DNA from: Actinomadura luzonensis
GTDB taxonomy: Bacteria > Actinomycetota > Actinomycetes > Streptosporangiales > Streptosporangiaceae
Direction: 5' to 3'
NCBI RefSeq assembly: GCF_022664455.2
Contig: NZ_JAKRKC020000001.1
Location: forward strand, 372,001 to 436,000
DNA length: 64,000 nucleotides
Part shown: positions 15,975 through 23,266 of the stretch, one piece after another
Layout: each line of letters opens with the position of its first letter
How positions within the stretch are numbered: position 1 is the first letter of the stretch
Notes under the pieces: model-generated
Seen by the model: the letters and a program-made list of their open reading frames with translations, nothing else
The model's database searches: none
What the model was told of the DNA's origin: nothing
Program-made: the position numbers and the translations under genes

Positions 15975-16580
15975 TCAGTACGCCACGGTGATGCGCCCGC
16001 GCGGGTGGGTGCCGCGCTCCAGCTCGTCGCCGACGGCCGCCGCGTAGTCCTCGGCGGAGATGAAGCTGCGGCCCTCGGAGTCGCTGAGCAGGTCCTCGTG
16101 GCCGATGCGGTAGATGCCGGTGCGGCTGCCGGGAGCGATCTCGGCGGCCGGCGAGATGTAGGTCCAGTCGAGGTCGTCGACCTGGCGGAGCAGGCGGAGG
16201 ACCTCGCGGGCGGCCAGCGCCTCCCTCTTGTAGATCTCCGGGAAGTCGGGCGTGTCGACCAGGTCGAGGCCCGGGGCCACCTTGAGGCTGCCCGCGCCGC
16301 CGACGACGATCAGCCGGCGCACCCCGGCCTCGCGGGCGCCGTCGACCAGCGCGCGGTTGGCCTCCAGGAACGGGCCTTCTGGGTCGGTGCCGTCGCGCGG
16401 CGGCGCGATGGCCGAGACGATCGCGTCGTGCCCCTTGGCCAGGGTGGCGGTGTCGCGGACGTCGCCCTTGACCGGGCCGCCCGTGCGGCTGACGCCGGTC
16501 ACCTCGTGCCCGCGGTCGGTGAGCTCTGCGACGATGCGCTGGCCGATCATGCCGGTCGCGCCAAAGACGAGGATCTTCAT
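15975..16580 (-). CDS. NAD(P)H-binding atypical SDR (flavin reductase-like)
   Basis: A 201-residue protein starting with the Rossmann motif MKILVFGATGMIGQRIV, then SAIAPP, LIVVGGAGSL and WTYISPAAEIAPG as in the BVR-B/NmrA-like atypical short-chain reductases. It lacks the classical YxxxK pair, so it may be a redox-sensing or flavin/quinone reductase type. The ATG at 16580 puts the Rossmann strand at the very N-terminus. It is divergent from an HxlR regulator with a clear operator between them. Confidence 0.88.
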   Translation of the reverse strand: MKILVFGATGMIGQRIVAELTDRGHEVTGVSRTGGPVKGDVRDTATLAKGHDAIVSAIAPPRDGTDPEGPFLEANRALVDGAREAGVRRLIVVGGAGSLKVAPGLDLVDTPDFPEIYKREALAAREVLRLLRQVDDLDWTYISPAAEIAPGSRTGIYRIGHEDLLSDSEGRSFISAEDYAAAVGDELERGTHPRGRITVAY

Positions 16581-16589
16581 GCGGCCAAG

Positions 16590-16642
16590 AGTATCCATCG
16601 GATACTGGTTACTTCATCGTGCTATAAGTACCTTATGGATAC
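16590..16642. promoter_or_regulatory. HxlR operator with three half-sites
   Basis: AGTATCC-ATC-GGATACT at 16590-16606 is a perfect inverted repeat next to the SDR start codon. A further GGATAC half-site at 16637-16642 overlaps the first codons of the HxlR gene itself. The arrangement suggests that the regulator represses both the SDR gene and its own. Confidence 0.6.
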
Positions 16643-16985
16643 CGGCGATGTCTTCGACCCCAACTGTCCCACTCGCGTGGTCTTGGACCGTATCGGGGAC
16701 AAATGGTCGATGCTCGTGCTGCTCAGCCTCAAAGGCGGGCCGATGCGCTTCACGCAGCTCCGTTCCCGCATCGGGGGCGTCACGCCGAAGGTGCTCACGC
16801 AGACCCTGCGCGCCATGGAGCAGGACGGGCTGCTGACGCGGGAGGTCTTCGCGGAGGTGCCGCCGCGGGTGGAGTACACGCTGACCGGCCTCGGGCGGTC
16901 GCTGCACGGGCCGCTGTCGGTGGTGGCCACGTGGGCCGAGCAGAATGTTGCGGAAATCCTCCGGTGCCGCGAGAAATTTTCGTGA
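16635..16985 (+). CDS. HxlR family transcriptional regulator
   Basis: A 116-residue winged-helix protein with the family pattern: DPNCPTRVVLDRIGDKW containing the single conserved cysteine, then FTQLRSRIGGVTPKVLTQTL as the recognition helix and VEYTLTGLGRSL as the wing. HxlR proteins respond to aldehydes, quinones or redox stress, in some cases through that cysteine. The divergent SDR is the obvious target. Confidence 0.92.
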   Translation: MDTGDVFDPNCPTRVVLDRIGDKWSMLVLLSLKGGPMRFTQLRSRIGGVTPKVLTQTLRAMEQDGLLTREVFAEVPPRVEYTLTGLGRSLHGPLSVVATWAEQNVAEILRCREKFS

Positions 16986-17123
16986 ATCTAACAATTGCCC
17001 GCGCTTGGGATTGCTTTTCTCCGCCATAGCCGTACAAAACCTTAACTCCAGCGACTGATCACGCTTCGAGGCGGTTCCATCCCTCTACGCTGTCTCCGTC
17101 CCACCAACGGCGAGGGAGGTCAC

Positions 17124-17498
17124 GTGCTCGGAATCGACACCTGCCTGGCTGAGGTCATGGCCATACCGGGGGCGCTGGACGCCATGCTGGTGGACAACAC
17201 CAGCGGGATGGCGGTCGCCTTCAGCCAGGCCTCCGGCGTCGACGCCGACCGCTCGGCCGCCGCGCTCACCGAGGCGCTGCGCGCCACGACCGACGGGCTG
17301 GCCCGGACCTGTCCGGGCGACGTCGTACGCATCGACGACATGATGGTCACCACGGACAAGGGCCACCATCTGCTCCGGCTGATGGAGACCGTGTTCGAGG
17401 GGCCGCTCGTCATCTACGTGCGCCTGGACCTGGAGCGCTCCAACCTCGCTCTGGCCCGGCACCGTCTCCAGTCCATCGCCGGCCGCTTGACGACGTGA
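17124..17498 (+). CDS. Roadblock/LC7 domain protein (first of cluster)
   Basis: A 124-residue single-domain protein with the roadblock alpha-beta layout: IPGALDAMLVDNTSGMAVAF forms the first helix and two strands, DDMMVTTDKGHHLLRLM the central strands and the C-terminal helix carries NLALARHRLQSIAG. Roadblock proteins such as MglB bind or regulate small Ras-like GTPases. The start is GTG with GGGAGG 4-5 bases upstream. It is clearly related to the fourth gene of the cluster (SGMA and NLA-ARH-L blocks in common). It opens an operon that continues after only 3 bp. Confidence 0.85.
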   Translation: MLGIDTCLAEVMAIPGALDAMLVDNTSGMAVAFSQASGVDADRSAAALTEALRATTDGLARTCPGDVVRIDDMMVTTDKGHHLLRLMETVFEGPLVIYVRLDLERSNLALARHRLQSIAGRLTT

Positions 17499-17501
17499 CC
17501 C

Positions 17502-18317
17502 ATGACCAGGCTGGACACCCTCCTCGCCGGGCTCGCCCGAGAACGCTCGACGGGCGCGCTCCGGGTCGGCCGCAGCGGCACCATCTTCCTGTCGGACGGG
17601 CGCGTGACGTACATGGAGTGCGCCCAGGTGCCGAGCCTCGAGCGGCTGCTCACCGCCAGGGGGCGGATGACGGAGGCGGCGCTCCGCGCGGTGCAGGCCG
17701 AGGGCGGCTGCGCACGGCTGCTCCAGGAGGGCTCGCTCACCCAGGGCGAGCTGCAGTACGCCGTCCTCGGCGCGGTGCTCGACGCCGCCTTCTTCCTGCT
17801 GCCCATGAACGGGACCCGGCCCAAGTTCCGTCCCGGCGAGGAGCACTGGCTCGGCGGGCAGTGGTTCTTCGACGTGGCGGGGCTGGTGCGCGAGTGCGCG
17901 CGGCGGCGGGCCCAGCTCGCCACCGTCTGGCCCGCGGCCGACGTGGACGTCAGCCCGGTGCGGCCGGTCGCCGCGCTGCCCGGGCACGGGGTGACGCTCG
18001 ACCGGGTCCAGTGGGAGGTGCTGGTCCGGGCCGACCACAAGGCGACGCCGCTGGAGCTGGCCAAGCAGGTCGGCCGGTCGGGCTACTCGGTGCTGCTGGC
18101 GGTGCGGCGGCTGGCCGCCGCCGGGCTGCTGGCCGCCCCGGACCCGCAGCCGGCCGAGGACGAGGCGCGGCTGCCGAAGCGGGCGCGCGGCGAGCTGCCG
18201 CGACCGCCCCACCATCCGGAGGCCCCGCGGTTGCCCGCAGGGCCGCCCATCACGGGGGACCCGACCGATATAGCGCTGCTGTTGCGGCTGAAGAAGGCGC
18301 TAGAGGAGCTGTCGTGA
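17502..18317 (+). CDS. DUF4388-like / winged-helix protein in roadblock operon
   Basis: A 271-residue protein. Residues 5-90 (STGALRVGRSGTIFLSDGRV, then a helical part) look like the DUF4388/PATAN domain often found in bacterial signalling. Residues about 160-215 (VTLDRVQWEVLVRADHKAT, then a helical reader, then AVRRLAAAGLL) form a MarR-like winged helix. A proline-rich linker and a short terminal helix follow. It begins 3 bp after the first roadblock gene. A role joining roadblock signalling to transcription is an inference. Confidence 0.7.
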   Translation: MTRLDTLLAGLARERSTGALRVGRSGTIFLSDGRVTYMECAQVPSLERLLTARGRMTEAALRAVQAEGGCARLLQEGSLTQGELQYAVLGAVLDAAFFLLPMNGTRPKFRPGEEHWLGGQWFFDVAGLVRECARRRAQLATVWPAADVDVSPVRPVAALPGHGVTLDRVQWEVLVRADHKATPLELAKQVGRSGYSVLLAVRRLAAAGLLAAPDPQPAEDEARLPKRARGELPRPPHHPEAPRLPAGPPITGDPTDIALLLRLKKALEELS

Positions 18318-18346
18318 GGTTTCCCTCACTCAGGAGGAGGCCACGG

Positions 18347-18721
18347 GTGGAACTGAGCCAAGAGGTTCTGGAGGAGATGACGCTCCTGCGCGAGCGCACT
18401 CCGGACGTGAGCGGGAGCGTCGCCTGCACCGTGGACGGCCTGCAGGTGGCCTGCGACCTGCCCGACGAGATCGGCGAGCAGGCGGCGGCCCTGGCCGCGG
18501 CGCTGCTCGCCATGAGCAGGCGCATGCTGATCATGACGCATCAGGGCGCCTTCGAGGAGACGCTGATCTCCGGCACCGCCGGCTTCGTGGCCTTCTACGC
18601 GGCCGGCCCCACGATCGTCCTCACAGTCCTGGCCGGGCCCGGCACGAACGTCGGGCTCCTGCGGCTGGAGGGCAGGAAGACGGCCGCCGCGGTGGCGGCC
18701 GTCGCAGCACGCAAGCACTGA
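18347..18721 (+). CDS. Roadblock/LC7-type protein (second of cluster)
   Basis: A 124-residue protein of the same length and layout as the first roadblock gene: ELSQEVLEEMTLLRERTPDV as the first helix, SGSVACTVDGLQVACDLP as strands, FVAFYAAGPTIVLTVLAG and a C-terminal helix. The sequence is diverged, so the family call is less sure. The GTG at 18347 has GGAGGAGG at ideal spacing; an alternative GTG at 18314 overlaps the previous stop codon (GTGA) and would add an arginine-rich 11-residue tail. Confidence 0.7.
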   Translation: MELSQEVLEEMTLLRERTPDVSGSVACTVDGLQVACDLPDEIGEQAAALAAALLAMSRRMLIMTHQGAFEETLISGTAGFVAFYAAGPTIVLTVLAGPGTNVGLLRLEGRKTAAAVAAVAARKH

Positions 18722-18747
18722 CCCATCCCGGCAGAGAAGGAGGAATC

Positions 18748-19119
18748 ATGGCAGGCATGGACGTCTCTCTCAAGGAGATGATGACGATCGACGGTGCGGT
18801 CGGCGCGGCTGTCGTCGACTACGGCAGCGGCATGGCGCTCGGCACCCTCGGCGGTTCGAAGGACCTGGACCTCCAGGTCGCCGCCGCGGGCAACACCGAG
18901 GTCGTCAAGGCGAAGCTGCGGACGATGGACTCGCTGGGCCTCAAGGAGAGCATCGAGGACATCCTGATCACGCTGAGCGGGCAGTACCACATCATCCGCC
19001 CGATCACGGGCCGCAGCGGCAAGGGGCTGTTCCTCTACCTGGCGCTCGACCGGGGGCGGGCCAACCTGGCCATGGCCCGCCACCAACTTCGCGGCATCGA
19101 GGAGAAGCTGGAGGTCTGA
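18748..19119 (+). CDS. Roadblock/LC7-type protein (third of cluster)
   Basis: A 123-residue protein. VGAAVVDYGSGMALGTLGG, ILITLSGQYHIIRPI, LFLYLALDRGRANLA and MARHQLRGIEEKL correspond block by block to the first roadblock gene, so the two are paralogues. AAGGAGGAA before the ATG is the strongest ribosome-binding site of the cluster, suggesting the highest translation rate. A GC-rich terminator follows at 19134-19164. No GTPase, DUF742 protein or sensor kinase is encoded next to it, unlike the actinobacterial conservons. Confidence 0.8.
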   Translation: MAGMDVSLKEMMTIDGAVGAAVVDYGSGMALGTLGGSKDLDLQVAAAGNTEVVKAKLRTMDSLGLKESIEDILITLSGQYHIIRPITGRSGKGLFLYLALDRGRANLAMARHQLRGIEEKLEV

Positions 19120-19133
19120 CGCCGTCCGCCCGT

Positions 19134-19164
19134 GGCCCGCGCCCCCGATCCAGGGGTGCGGGCC
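19134..19164. terminator. Bidirectional GC-rich hairpin
   Basis: GGCCCGCGCCCC (19134-19145) pairs with GGGGTGCGGGCC (19153-19164) through one G-U pair and a 7-base loop. It separates the convergent roadblock operon and alpha/beta hydrolase gene. There is no T-rich tail, so efficiency is uncertain. Confidence 0.55.
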
Positions 19165-19179
19165 GCGTCGTGCCGTCGC

Positions 19180-20025
19180 TCAGGCGCTCGTGAGCTTGGT
19201 GATCTCGGCGGCGATGTCGGGCCAGAGCGCGCGCGGCAGGTCGTGCCCCATGCCCGGGTAGGTCACCAGCCGGGCGCCGGGGATCGCGGCGGCCGTGGCC
19301 TGGCCGCCCGCGAGCGGGACGAGCTGGTCGGCCTCGCCGTGCAGCACCAGCGTGGGCACGCGCACCCGGCCGAGGGCCTCCACCCGGCTGCCCGACGCCA
19401 TGATCGCGGCGAGCTGGCGGCCGGTGCCCGCCGGGTCGAAGCAGCGGTCGTAGGCCAGCCCGGCGAGCGTGGTGACGCGCTCGCGGTCCAGCTCGTAGCC
19501 CGGCGACCCGATGACGGACCAGGTCCGCACCGCCTGCTCCAGCACGCCGTCGCGGTCGGCGGCGGGGCGGGCCATGAGGATGGCGGCGGCCTCCTGCGTC
19601 GGCGGGGCGATCTCCGGGCCCGGGGTGGACATGATGGAGGTCAGGCTCAGCACGCGCTCCGGATGGCGGACGGCCAGCGCCTGGGCGATCATCCCGCCCA
19701 TCGAGGCGCCCACCACGTGAGCCCGCGGCCAGCCGAGGGCGTCCATGAGGCCGGCCGTGTCGTCGGCCATGTCGTCCAGCAGGTACGGCGGAGCCGTCCC
19801 CATGCCGGGCAGGCCGGCCTCCGCGAAGTGCGTGGACAGGCCGGCGTCGCGGTTGTCGAACCGGACGACGTGGTGCCCCTGCTCGGCCAGGAGCTCGCAG
19901 AACTCCTCGTCCCAGTGGATGAGCTGGGCGCCGAGGCCCATGATGAGGAGGAGCGGGCGGCCTTCTGGCGCGCCGAAGCTCTCGTAGGCGATGTCGATGC
20001 CGTTGGCGGTTACGCGGGTGGTCAC
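19180..20025 (-). CDS. Alpha/beta hydrolase
   Basis: A 281-residue hydrolase. LLLIMGLGAQLIHWD holds the oxyanion loop region, VVRFDNRDAGLS the usual strand-4 block, VVGASMGGMIAQ the nucleophile elbow, LVLHGEADQLVPL the acid and GMGHDLP the catalytic histidine. The pattern matches esterases and peroxidase-like hydrolases; the substrate is unknown. It starts with GTG at 20025, only 2 bp from a 21-bp palindrome, with no ribosome-binding site. Confidence 0.9.
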   Translation of the reverse strand: MTTRVTANGIDIAYESFGAPEGRPLLLIMGLGAQLIHWDEEFCELLAEQGHHVVRFDNRDAGLSTHFAEAGLPGMGTAPPYLLDDMADDTAGLMDALGWPRAHVVGASMGGMIAQALAVRHPERVLSLTSIMSTPGPEIAPPTQEAAAILMARPAADRDGVLEQAVRTWSVIGSPGYELDRERVTTLAGLAYDRCFDPAGTGRQLAAIMASGSRVEALGRVRVPTLVLHGEADQLVPLAGGQATAAAIPGARLVTYPGMGHDLPRALWPDIAAEITKLTSA

Positions 20026-20027
20026 CC

Positions 20028-20048
20028 GACCAGAATGTCATTCTGGTC
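20028..20048. promoter_or_regulatory. 21-bp palindrome at the alpha/beta hydrolase start
   Basis: GACCAGAATG and CATTCTGGTC are exact reverse complements around a single T. The element lies immediately upstream of the hydrolase GTG. It has the symmetry of a TetR-family operator, but no regulator gene adjoins. Confidence 0.6.
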
Positions 20049-20077
20049 CGGCGTCCGTAAAGGGTGACAGGCCGGTG

Positions 20078-21013
20078 TCAGCCCCTGGTCACCAGCCGGC
20101 GGAGGCGGTCGCCGCCCAGCACGACGCCGCCGCCCGCGAGGGCCAGCACGAACGACAGCAGCATGCCGGCCACGCCGGTGCCGGCCTCCTTCGCCTCCAC
20201 GGCGGCCGGGGCGGCCTGGGTGTGGCGGCCGACGACGGTCTCGACGCCCGCGCGCCCGCCGGGGGCGGCGGCGACGGCCTTGCCCGCGGCGGCCCGCCCG
20301 TCCTCCGCCTCCGCCCGCGCTGCCTCCGCGGCGGCGTCGTCGGCGGCGTCGGCGGCGGCGTCGTCGTCCGCGGCGGCTACGGGCTCGGCGGCCTCGGCGG
20401 CCTTCTCCTGCGGCTGCTCCGCCGCCATCGGCTTGGCGGCCGGCTGCTCCGCCTTCTCCTCGGCGAGCACCTTCGGCGGCTCGGCCGGGTTGTCGTCGCG
20501 CTCGGACCAGGCGCCGGTGGAGAAGGCGACCGGGTAGTTCTTCTTGCCGACGCCGTCGCCCCACTTGGTGATGACATAGTCGATCTTGATGTGGCCCTCG
20601 CCGCCGATGCCGTCCACGCCCAGGGTGTCGGAGTTGAACCTGCCCCCGGTCAGCTCGGCGAAGGTCTTGGCGTCCAGGTCGAGCATGACGCCGCGGCTGG
20701 AGGGCTCGCCGGGGCCGCGGTCGCCGACGAAGAAGGGCATCTTCTTGCCCTCGTACATCACGTAGCCCTCGGTCAGCAGGGGCCAGCTCGGGCTGGCGGC
20801 CAGCCCCTTCTGCATCGGCTTGCCGCTGGCCGGCAGGCCGGTGTCGCCGGCCCGACCGGAGGAGTCGTCCCAGAAGTAGGAGGCCGTGGTCGAGCCCTCG
20901 AGCAGGATCTTCTCGTCGGTGTCAGCGTGGGCGGGGGTGCAGACGGCGGTGAGCGCGCCGATCGAGCAGGCGGTGAGCACGGCGAACGAACGCAGGCCGA
21001 AATGGGCAGACAT
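20078..21013 (-). CDS. Secreted, membrane-anchored protein with probable double-psi beta-barrel domain
   Basis: A 311-residue protein. A signal peptide ends near PAHA (residue about 34). The next 130 residues (TASYFWDDSSGRAGDTG, PFFVGDRGPGEPSSRGVMLD, LDAKTFAELTGGRFN) resemble RlpA/3D-type double-psi barrels of cell-wall enzymes. An Ala/Glu/Lys-rich stretch of about 110 residues and a C-terminal membrane segment (GMLLSFVLALAGGGVVLGG) with a basic tail follow. A c-di-AMP riboswitch in its leader fits a cell-wall role, as this RNA commonly controls wall hydrolases in actinobacteria. The ATG at 21013 is chosen because it places the signal peptide at the N-terminus. Enzymatic activity is not shown. 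Confidence 0.65.
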   Translation of the reverse strand: MSAHFGLRSFAVLTACSIGALTAVCTPAHADTDEKILLEGSTTASYFWDDSSGRAGDTGLPASGKPMQKGLAASPSWPLLTEGYVMYEGKKMPFFVGDRGPGEPSSRGVMLDLDAKTFAELTGGRFNSDTLGVDGIGGEGHIKIDYVITKWGDGVGKKNYPVAFSTGAWSERDDNPAEPPKVLAEEKAEQPAAKPMAAEQPQEKAAEAAEPVAAADDDAAADAADDAAAEAARAEAEDGRAAAGKAVAAAPGGRAGVETVVGRHTQAAPAAVEAKEAGTGVAGMLLSFVLALAGGGVVLGGDRLRRLVTRG

Positions 21014-21231
21014 GGAGCAGTGAGGTCCTTCGCGAGGGGACGGGGAGACACGCTCAGGGAAGAAGGGCGCAGCCGGGGAGGACACCTGACGGGGGAGGCT
21101 GCGCGGAGCGCGGAGAGAACCTGGAGGCGGGGCCGCTCAGCGGGCGGCCGGCACTACACAGTCCGGGAGGGGGCACTCTGGAATGGCGACGCGTGGGGAG
21201 CCGGCGTCCGGGGGTGTGACGCGGTGGGGCA

Positions 21232-21371
21232 TGCGGGGTTCCTCTCCATCACGCCTACCGGGTTAGCTGACGGGTTCGGGCGAGGAGATGCCCTACCGGC
21301 GCAGTGCCGGATTCACCCCAACAAGGTGGGTCCCCGGTTCCCGAGGGGCTCGGGATTCGGCTGGTTGATTG
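21232..21371 (-). promoter_or_regulatory. c-di-AMP riboswitch (ydaO-yuaA type)
   Basis: Read on the minus strand, the region contains the conserved blocks of the ydaO class in order: GGGGTGAATCCGGCA, GCCGGTAGGGCATCTCC, CGCCCGAACCCGTCAGCTAA, CCCGGTAGGCGTGATGG and AGAGGAACCCC. This RNA binds cyclic di-AMP and usually turns expression off. A promoter with its start near 21371 is immediately upstream. About 215 bases of leader, with several GC-rich hairpins that could form the expression platform, separate it from the secreted-protein start at 21013. This accounts for the gene-free stretch 21014-21500. Confidence 0.9.
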
Positions 21372-21377
21372 GCTGAC

Positions 21378-21406
21378 ACTTAACCACGCGTACCGGACGA
21401 ACGCAA
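21378..21406 (-). promoter_or_regulatory. Promoter of the riboswitch transcript
   Basis: On the minus strand TTGCGT (21406-21401) and TTAAGT (21383-21378) are exactly 17 bp apart, placing the start of transcription at about 21371, the 5' edge of the c-di-AMP aptamer. Confidence 0.55.
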
Positions 21407-21460
21407 ACGAATCGTCATGAATCGGGCGAAAGATCTACCTATCTCCTGGGCAAAGAAAGA

Positions 21461-21485
21461 GGGGGCGCGGAATAACCGCGCCCCC
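21461..21485 (-). terminator. Intrinsic terminator of the DUF5302 gene
   Basis: A perfect 10-bp stem, GGGGGCGCGG with CCGCGCCCCC and a 5-base loop, lies 16 bp after the stop codon. On the minus strand it is followed by TCTTTCTTT, a convincing U-tract for this GC-rich genome. Confidence 0.8.
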
Positions 21486-21500
21486 TTCGTCAAGCCGGCC

Positions 21501-21701
21501 TCAGCCGCCGCTCTTGCGCCTGAAGGATCGTTTGTTCGCAGCCGGACCGTGCGTCCCATGGATCTTCGACGGGTCGCCGCCCCTGCCACCAGCGCCGTTG
21601 CCCGCGGCCTGGCCGCGCTTGCGCTCCAGCGCCTCGCGGAACTTGCGCTTCATCTCGTCCTCGGGAGTTTCGCTGACTTCCGGCTCCGGTGATTCCGCCA
21701 T
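21501..21701 (-). CDS. DUF5302 domain protein
   Basis: A 66-residue, strongly hydrophilic protein: EPEVSETPEDEMKRKFREAL, ERKRGQAAGN and a C-terminal HGPAANKRSFRRKSGG. This is the DUF5302 family of small actinobacterial proteins of unknown function. GGAGG lies 6 bases before the ATG and a strong terminator follows, so it is a monocistronic, well-expressed gene. Confidence 0.85.
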   Translation of the reverse strand: MAESPEPEVSETPEDEMKRKFREALERKRGQAAGNGAGGRGGDPSKIHGTHGPAANKRSFRRKSGG

Positions 21702-21749
21702 TGAGGACCTCCATGGTGTTGGGACCCCTCCAGCTTCGCACGATGCTCC

Positions 21750-23210
21750 TTACGATGCGAAACCGGCTTCAATCTTGCTCGGCGGCGCAGCGGGCGTCTC
21801 CAGCCGCCTGCCGGGCATGGCCGCCAGCGCCACGAAGGCGATCAGCGCTCCGGCCACGCCGATCGACGGGATGACGGCCGCCGCGGCGGCGGCGTGGGCG
21901 GCGGGCAGGCCGTGCGCCGGGGCCTCCGCCGCGACGGTCGAGGTGTAGAGGGTGCCGCCCACGGCCAGCGCCACCGAGCCGCCGATCTGGCGGAAGAAGG
22001 TGAGGTTGGCCGAGGCCGTGCCGATGTACTGGGGCGGCACCGCCTGCTGCACGGCCACGGTCAGCCCCGACAGCATCGGCCCCATGCCGAGCCCGATCAG
22101 CGCCATCCAGGCCGCGAGCGCCAGGCCGCCGGTGTCGCGCGCGAGGTTGAGGCAGAGCAGCGTGCCGGCCGTCAGCAGGAACGGGGAGACCAGCAGCCAC
22201 GGCTTGTAGACCCTGGTCCTGGACATGAGCGTGCCCATGAGCGCGCTGCCGGCGACCATCGCCAGTGTCATCGGGTAGATCCGCAGGCCCGACTCCGTGG
22301 CGCTGGCGCCCAGGGCCTCCTGGAAGTAACGCGGCAGGAAGACGACTCCCGCGTACATGCAGAAGGCCGTGACGAACGAGGTCGCGTTCACCAGCGTGTA
22401 CGTCCGCACGCCGAACAGGTGCAGCGGCATGATCGGGTTGGCCGCCCGCCGCTCCACCGCCACGAACGCGGCGAGCGCGGCCAGCGCGAGCAGGATGGGC
22501 CCCGCCACGGCCGCGTCGGTCCAGGTGTGGCCGTCGAGACCCTTCTCCGTCAACCCCAGCAGCAGAGCGGTGACGGCCACCGTGAACACCGCGATCCCGG
22601 CGTAGTCGGGACGCCCGCCCGCGCCGGAGCCCGGCCGGTTCGGCAGCCGCAGCACCACGGTCGCGATCACCGCCGCGCCGAGCGGCACGTTCACGTAGAA
22701 GGCCCAGCGCCAGCTCGCGTGGTCGGTGAACAGGCCGCCGAGGAACGGCCCCGCCAGGTACGTCAACGCCATCACGCCGCCGAGCGCGCCCTGCGTGCGG
22801 GCGCCGCGCGGGCTGCCGGGCGGGAACATCTCCATCACCAGCGCGAGCGACAGCGGCAGCAGCGCGCCCGCGCCGAGGCCCTGGAGGGCGCGGAAGGCGA
22901 TGAGCTGCACCATGTCCTGGGCCACGCCGCACAGGGCCGAGCCGAGGACGAACACCACCATGCCGACCAGCAGCAGCGGCTTCCTGCCGTGCTGGTCGGA
23001 GAGCCGGCCGTAGAGCGGCACGGTCACCGTCGAGGTGAGCAGGTACGCGGTGACCACCCACGTGTACAGCTCGCCGCCGCCGAGGTCGCCGACGATGCGC
23101 GGCAACGCCGTGCCGACGATCGTCTGGTCGAGCATCGCCAGGAACATGCCGCCGAGCGCGGCCACGAGCACGGGCACGTCGCCGCCTCGCGTCTTCATGT
23201 CATCAGTCAC
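21750..23210 (-). CDS. MFS multidrug efflux transporter, DHA2 (EmrB/QacA) family
   Basis: A 486-residue protein with 14 predicted membrane helices. MFLAMLDQTIVGTALPRI is the DHA2 motif D1, GRLSDQHGRKPLLL motif A between helices 2 and 3, and ALQGLGAGALLPLSLALV the helix-4 region with motif B. It would export drugs or metabolites in exchange for protons. The start is GTG at 23210 or ATG at 23198; neither has a ribosome-binding site. It is divergent from its probable PadR repressor, with the PadR-type operator between them. Confidence 0.92.
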   Translation of the reverse strand: MTDDMKTRGGDVPVLVAALGGMFLAMLDQTIVGTALPRIVGDLGGGELYTWVVTAYLLTSTVTVPLYGRLSDQHGRKPLLLVGMVVFVLGSALCGVAQDMVQLIAFRALQGLGAGALLPLSLALVMEMFPPGSPRGARTQGALGGVMALTYLAGPFLGGLFTDHASWRWAFYVNVPLGAAVIATVVLRLPNRPGSGAGGRPDYAGIAVFTVAVTALLLGLTEKGLDGHTWTDAAVAGPILLALAALAAFVAVERRAANPIMPLHLFGVRTYTLVNATSFVTAFCMYAGVVFLPRYFQEALGASATESGLRIYPMTLAMVAGSALMGTLMSRTRVYKPWLLVSPFLLTAGTLLCLNLARDTGGLALAAWMALIGLGMGPMLSGLTVAVQQAVPPQYIGTASANLTFFRQIGGSVALAVGGTLYTSTVAAEAPAHGLPAAHAAAAAAVIPSIGVAGALIAFVALAAMPGRRLETPAAPPSKIEAGFAS

Positions 23211-23224
23211 AGGTGAACATTGAT

Positions 23225-23240
23225 ATGTAAAAGCTTACAT
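23225..23240. promoter_or_regulatory. PadR-type operator
   Basis: ATGT-N8-ACAT, the arrangement known for PadR-family binding sites, lies between the divergent MFS transporter and PadR genes. It adjoins the presumed -10 region of the transporter and sits upstream of the PadR -10 box. Confidence 0.65.
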
Positions 23241-23266
23241 GTCAAGTCTTCGCTATGCTGGCGGGC

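Noticed and set aside
16986..17123. Possible small gene before the roadblock operon
   Set aside because: No frame with a start codon and ribosome-binding site of useful length; treated as promoter region.
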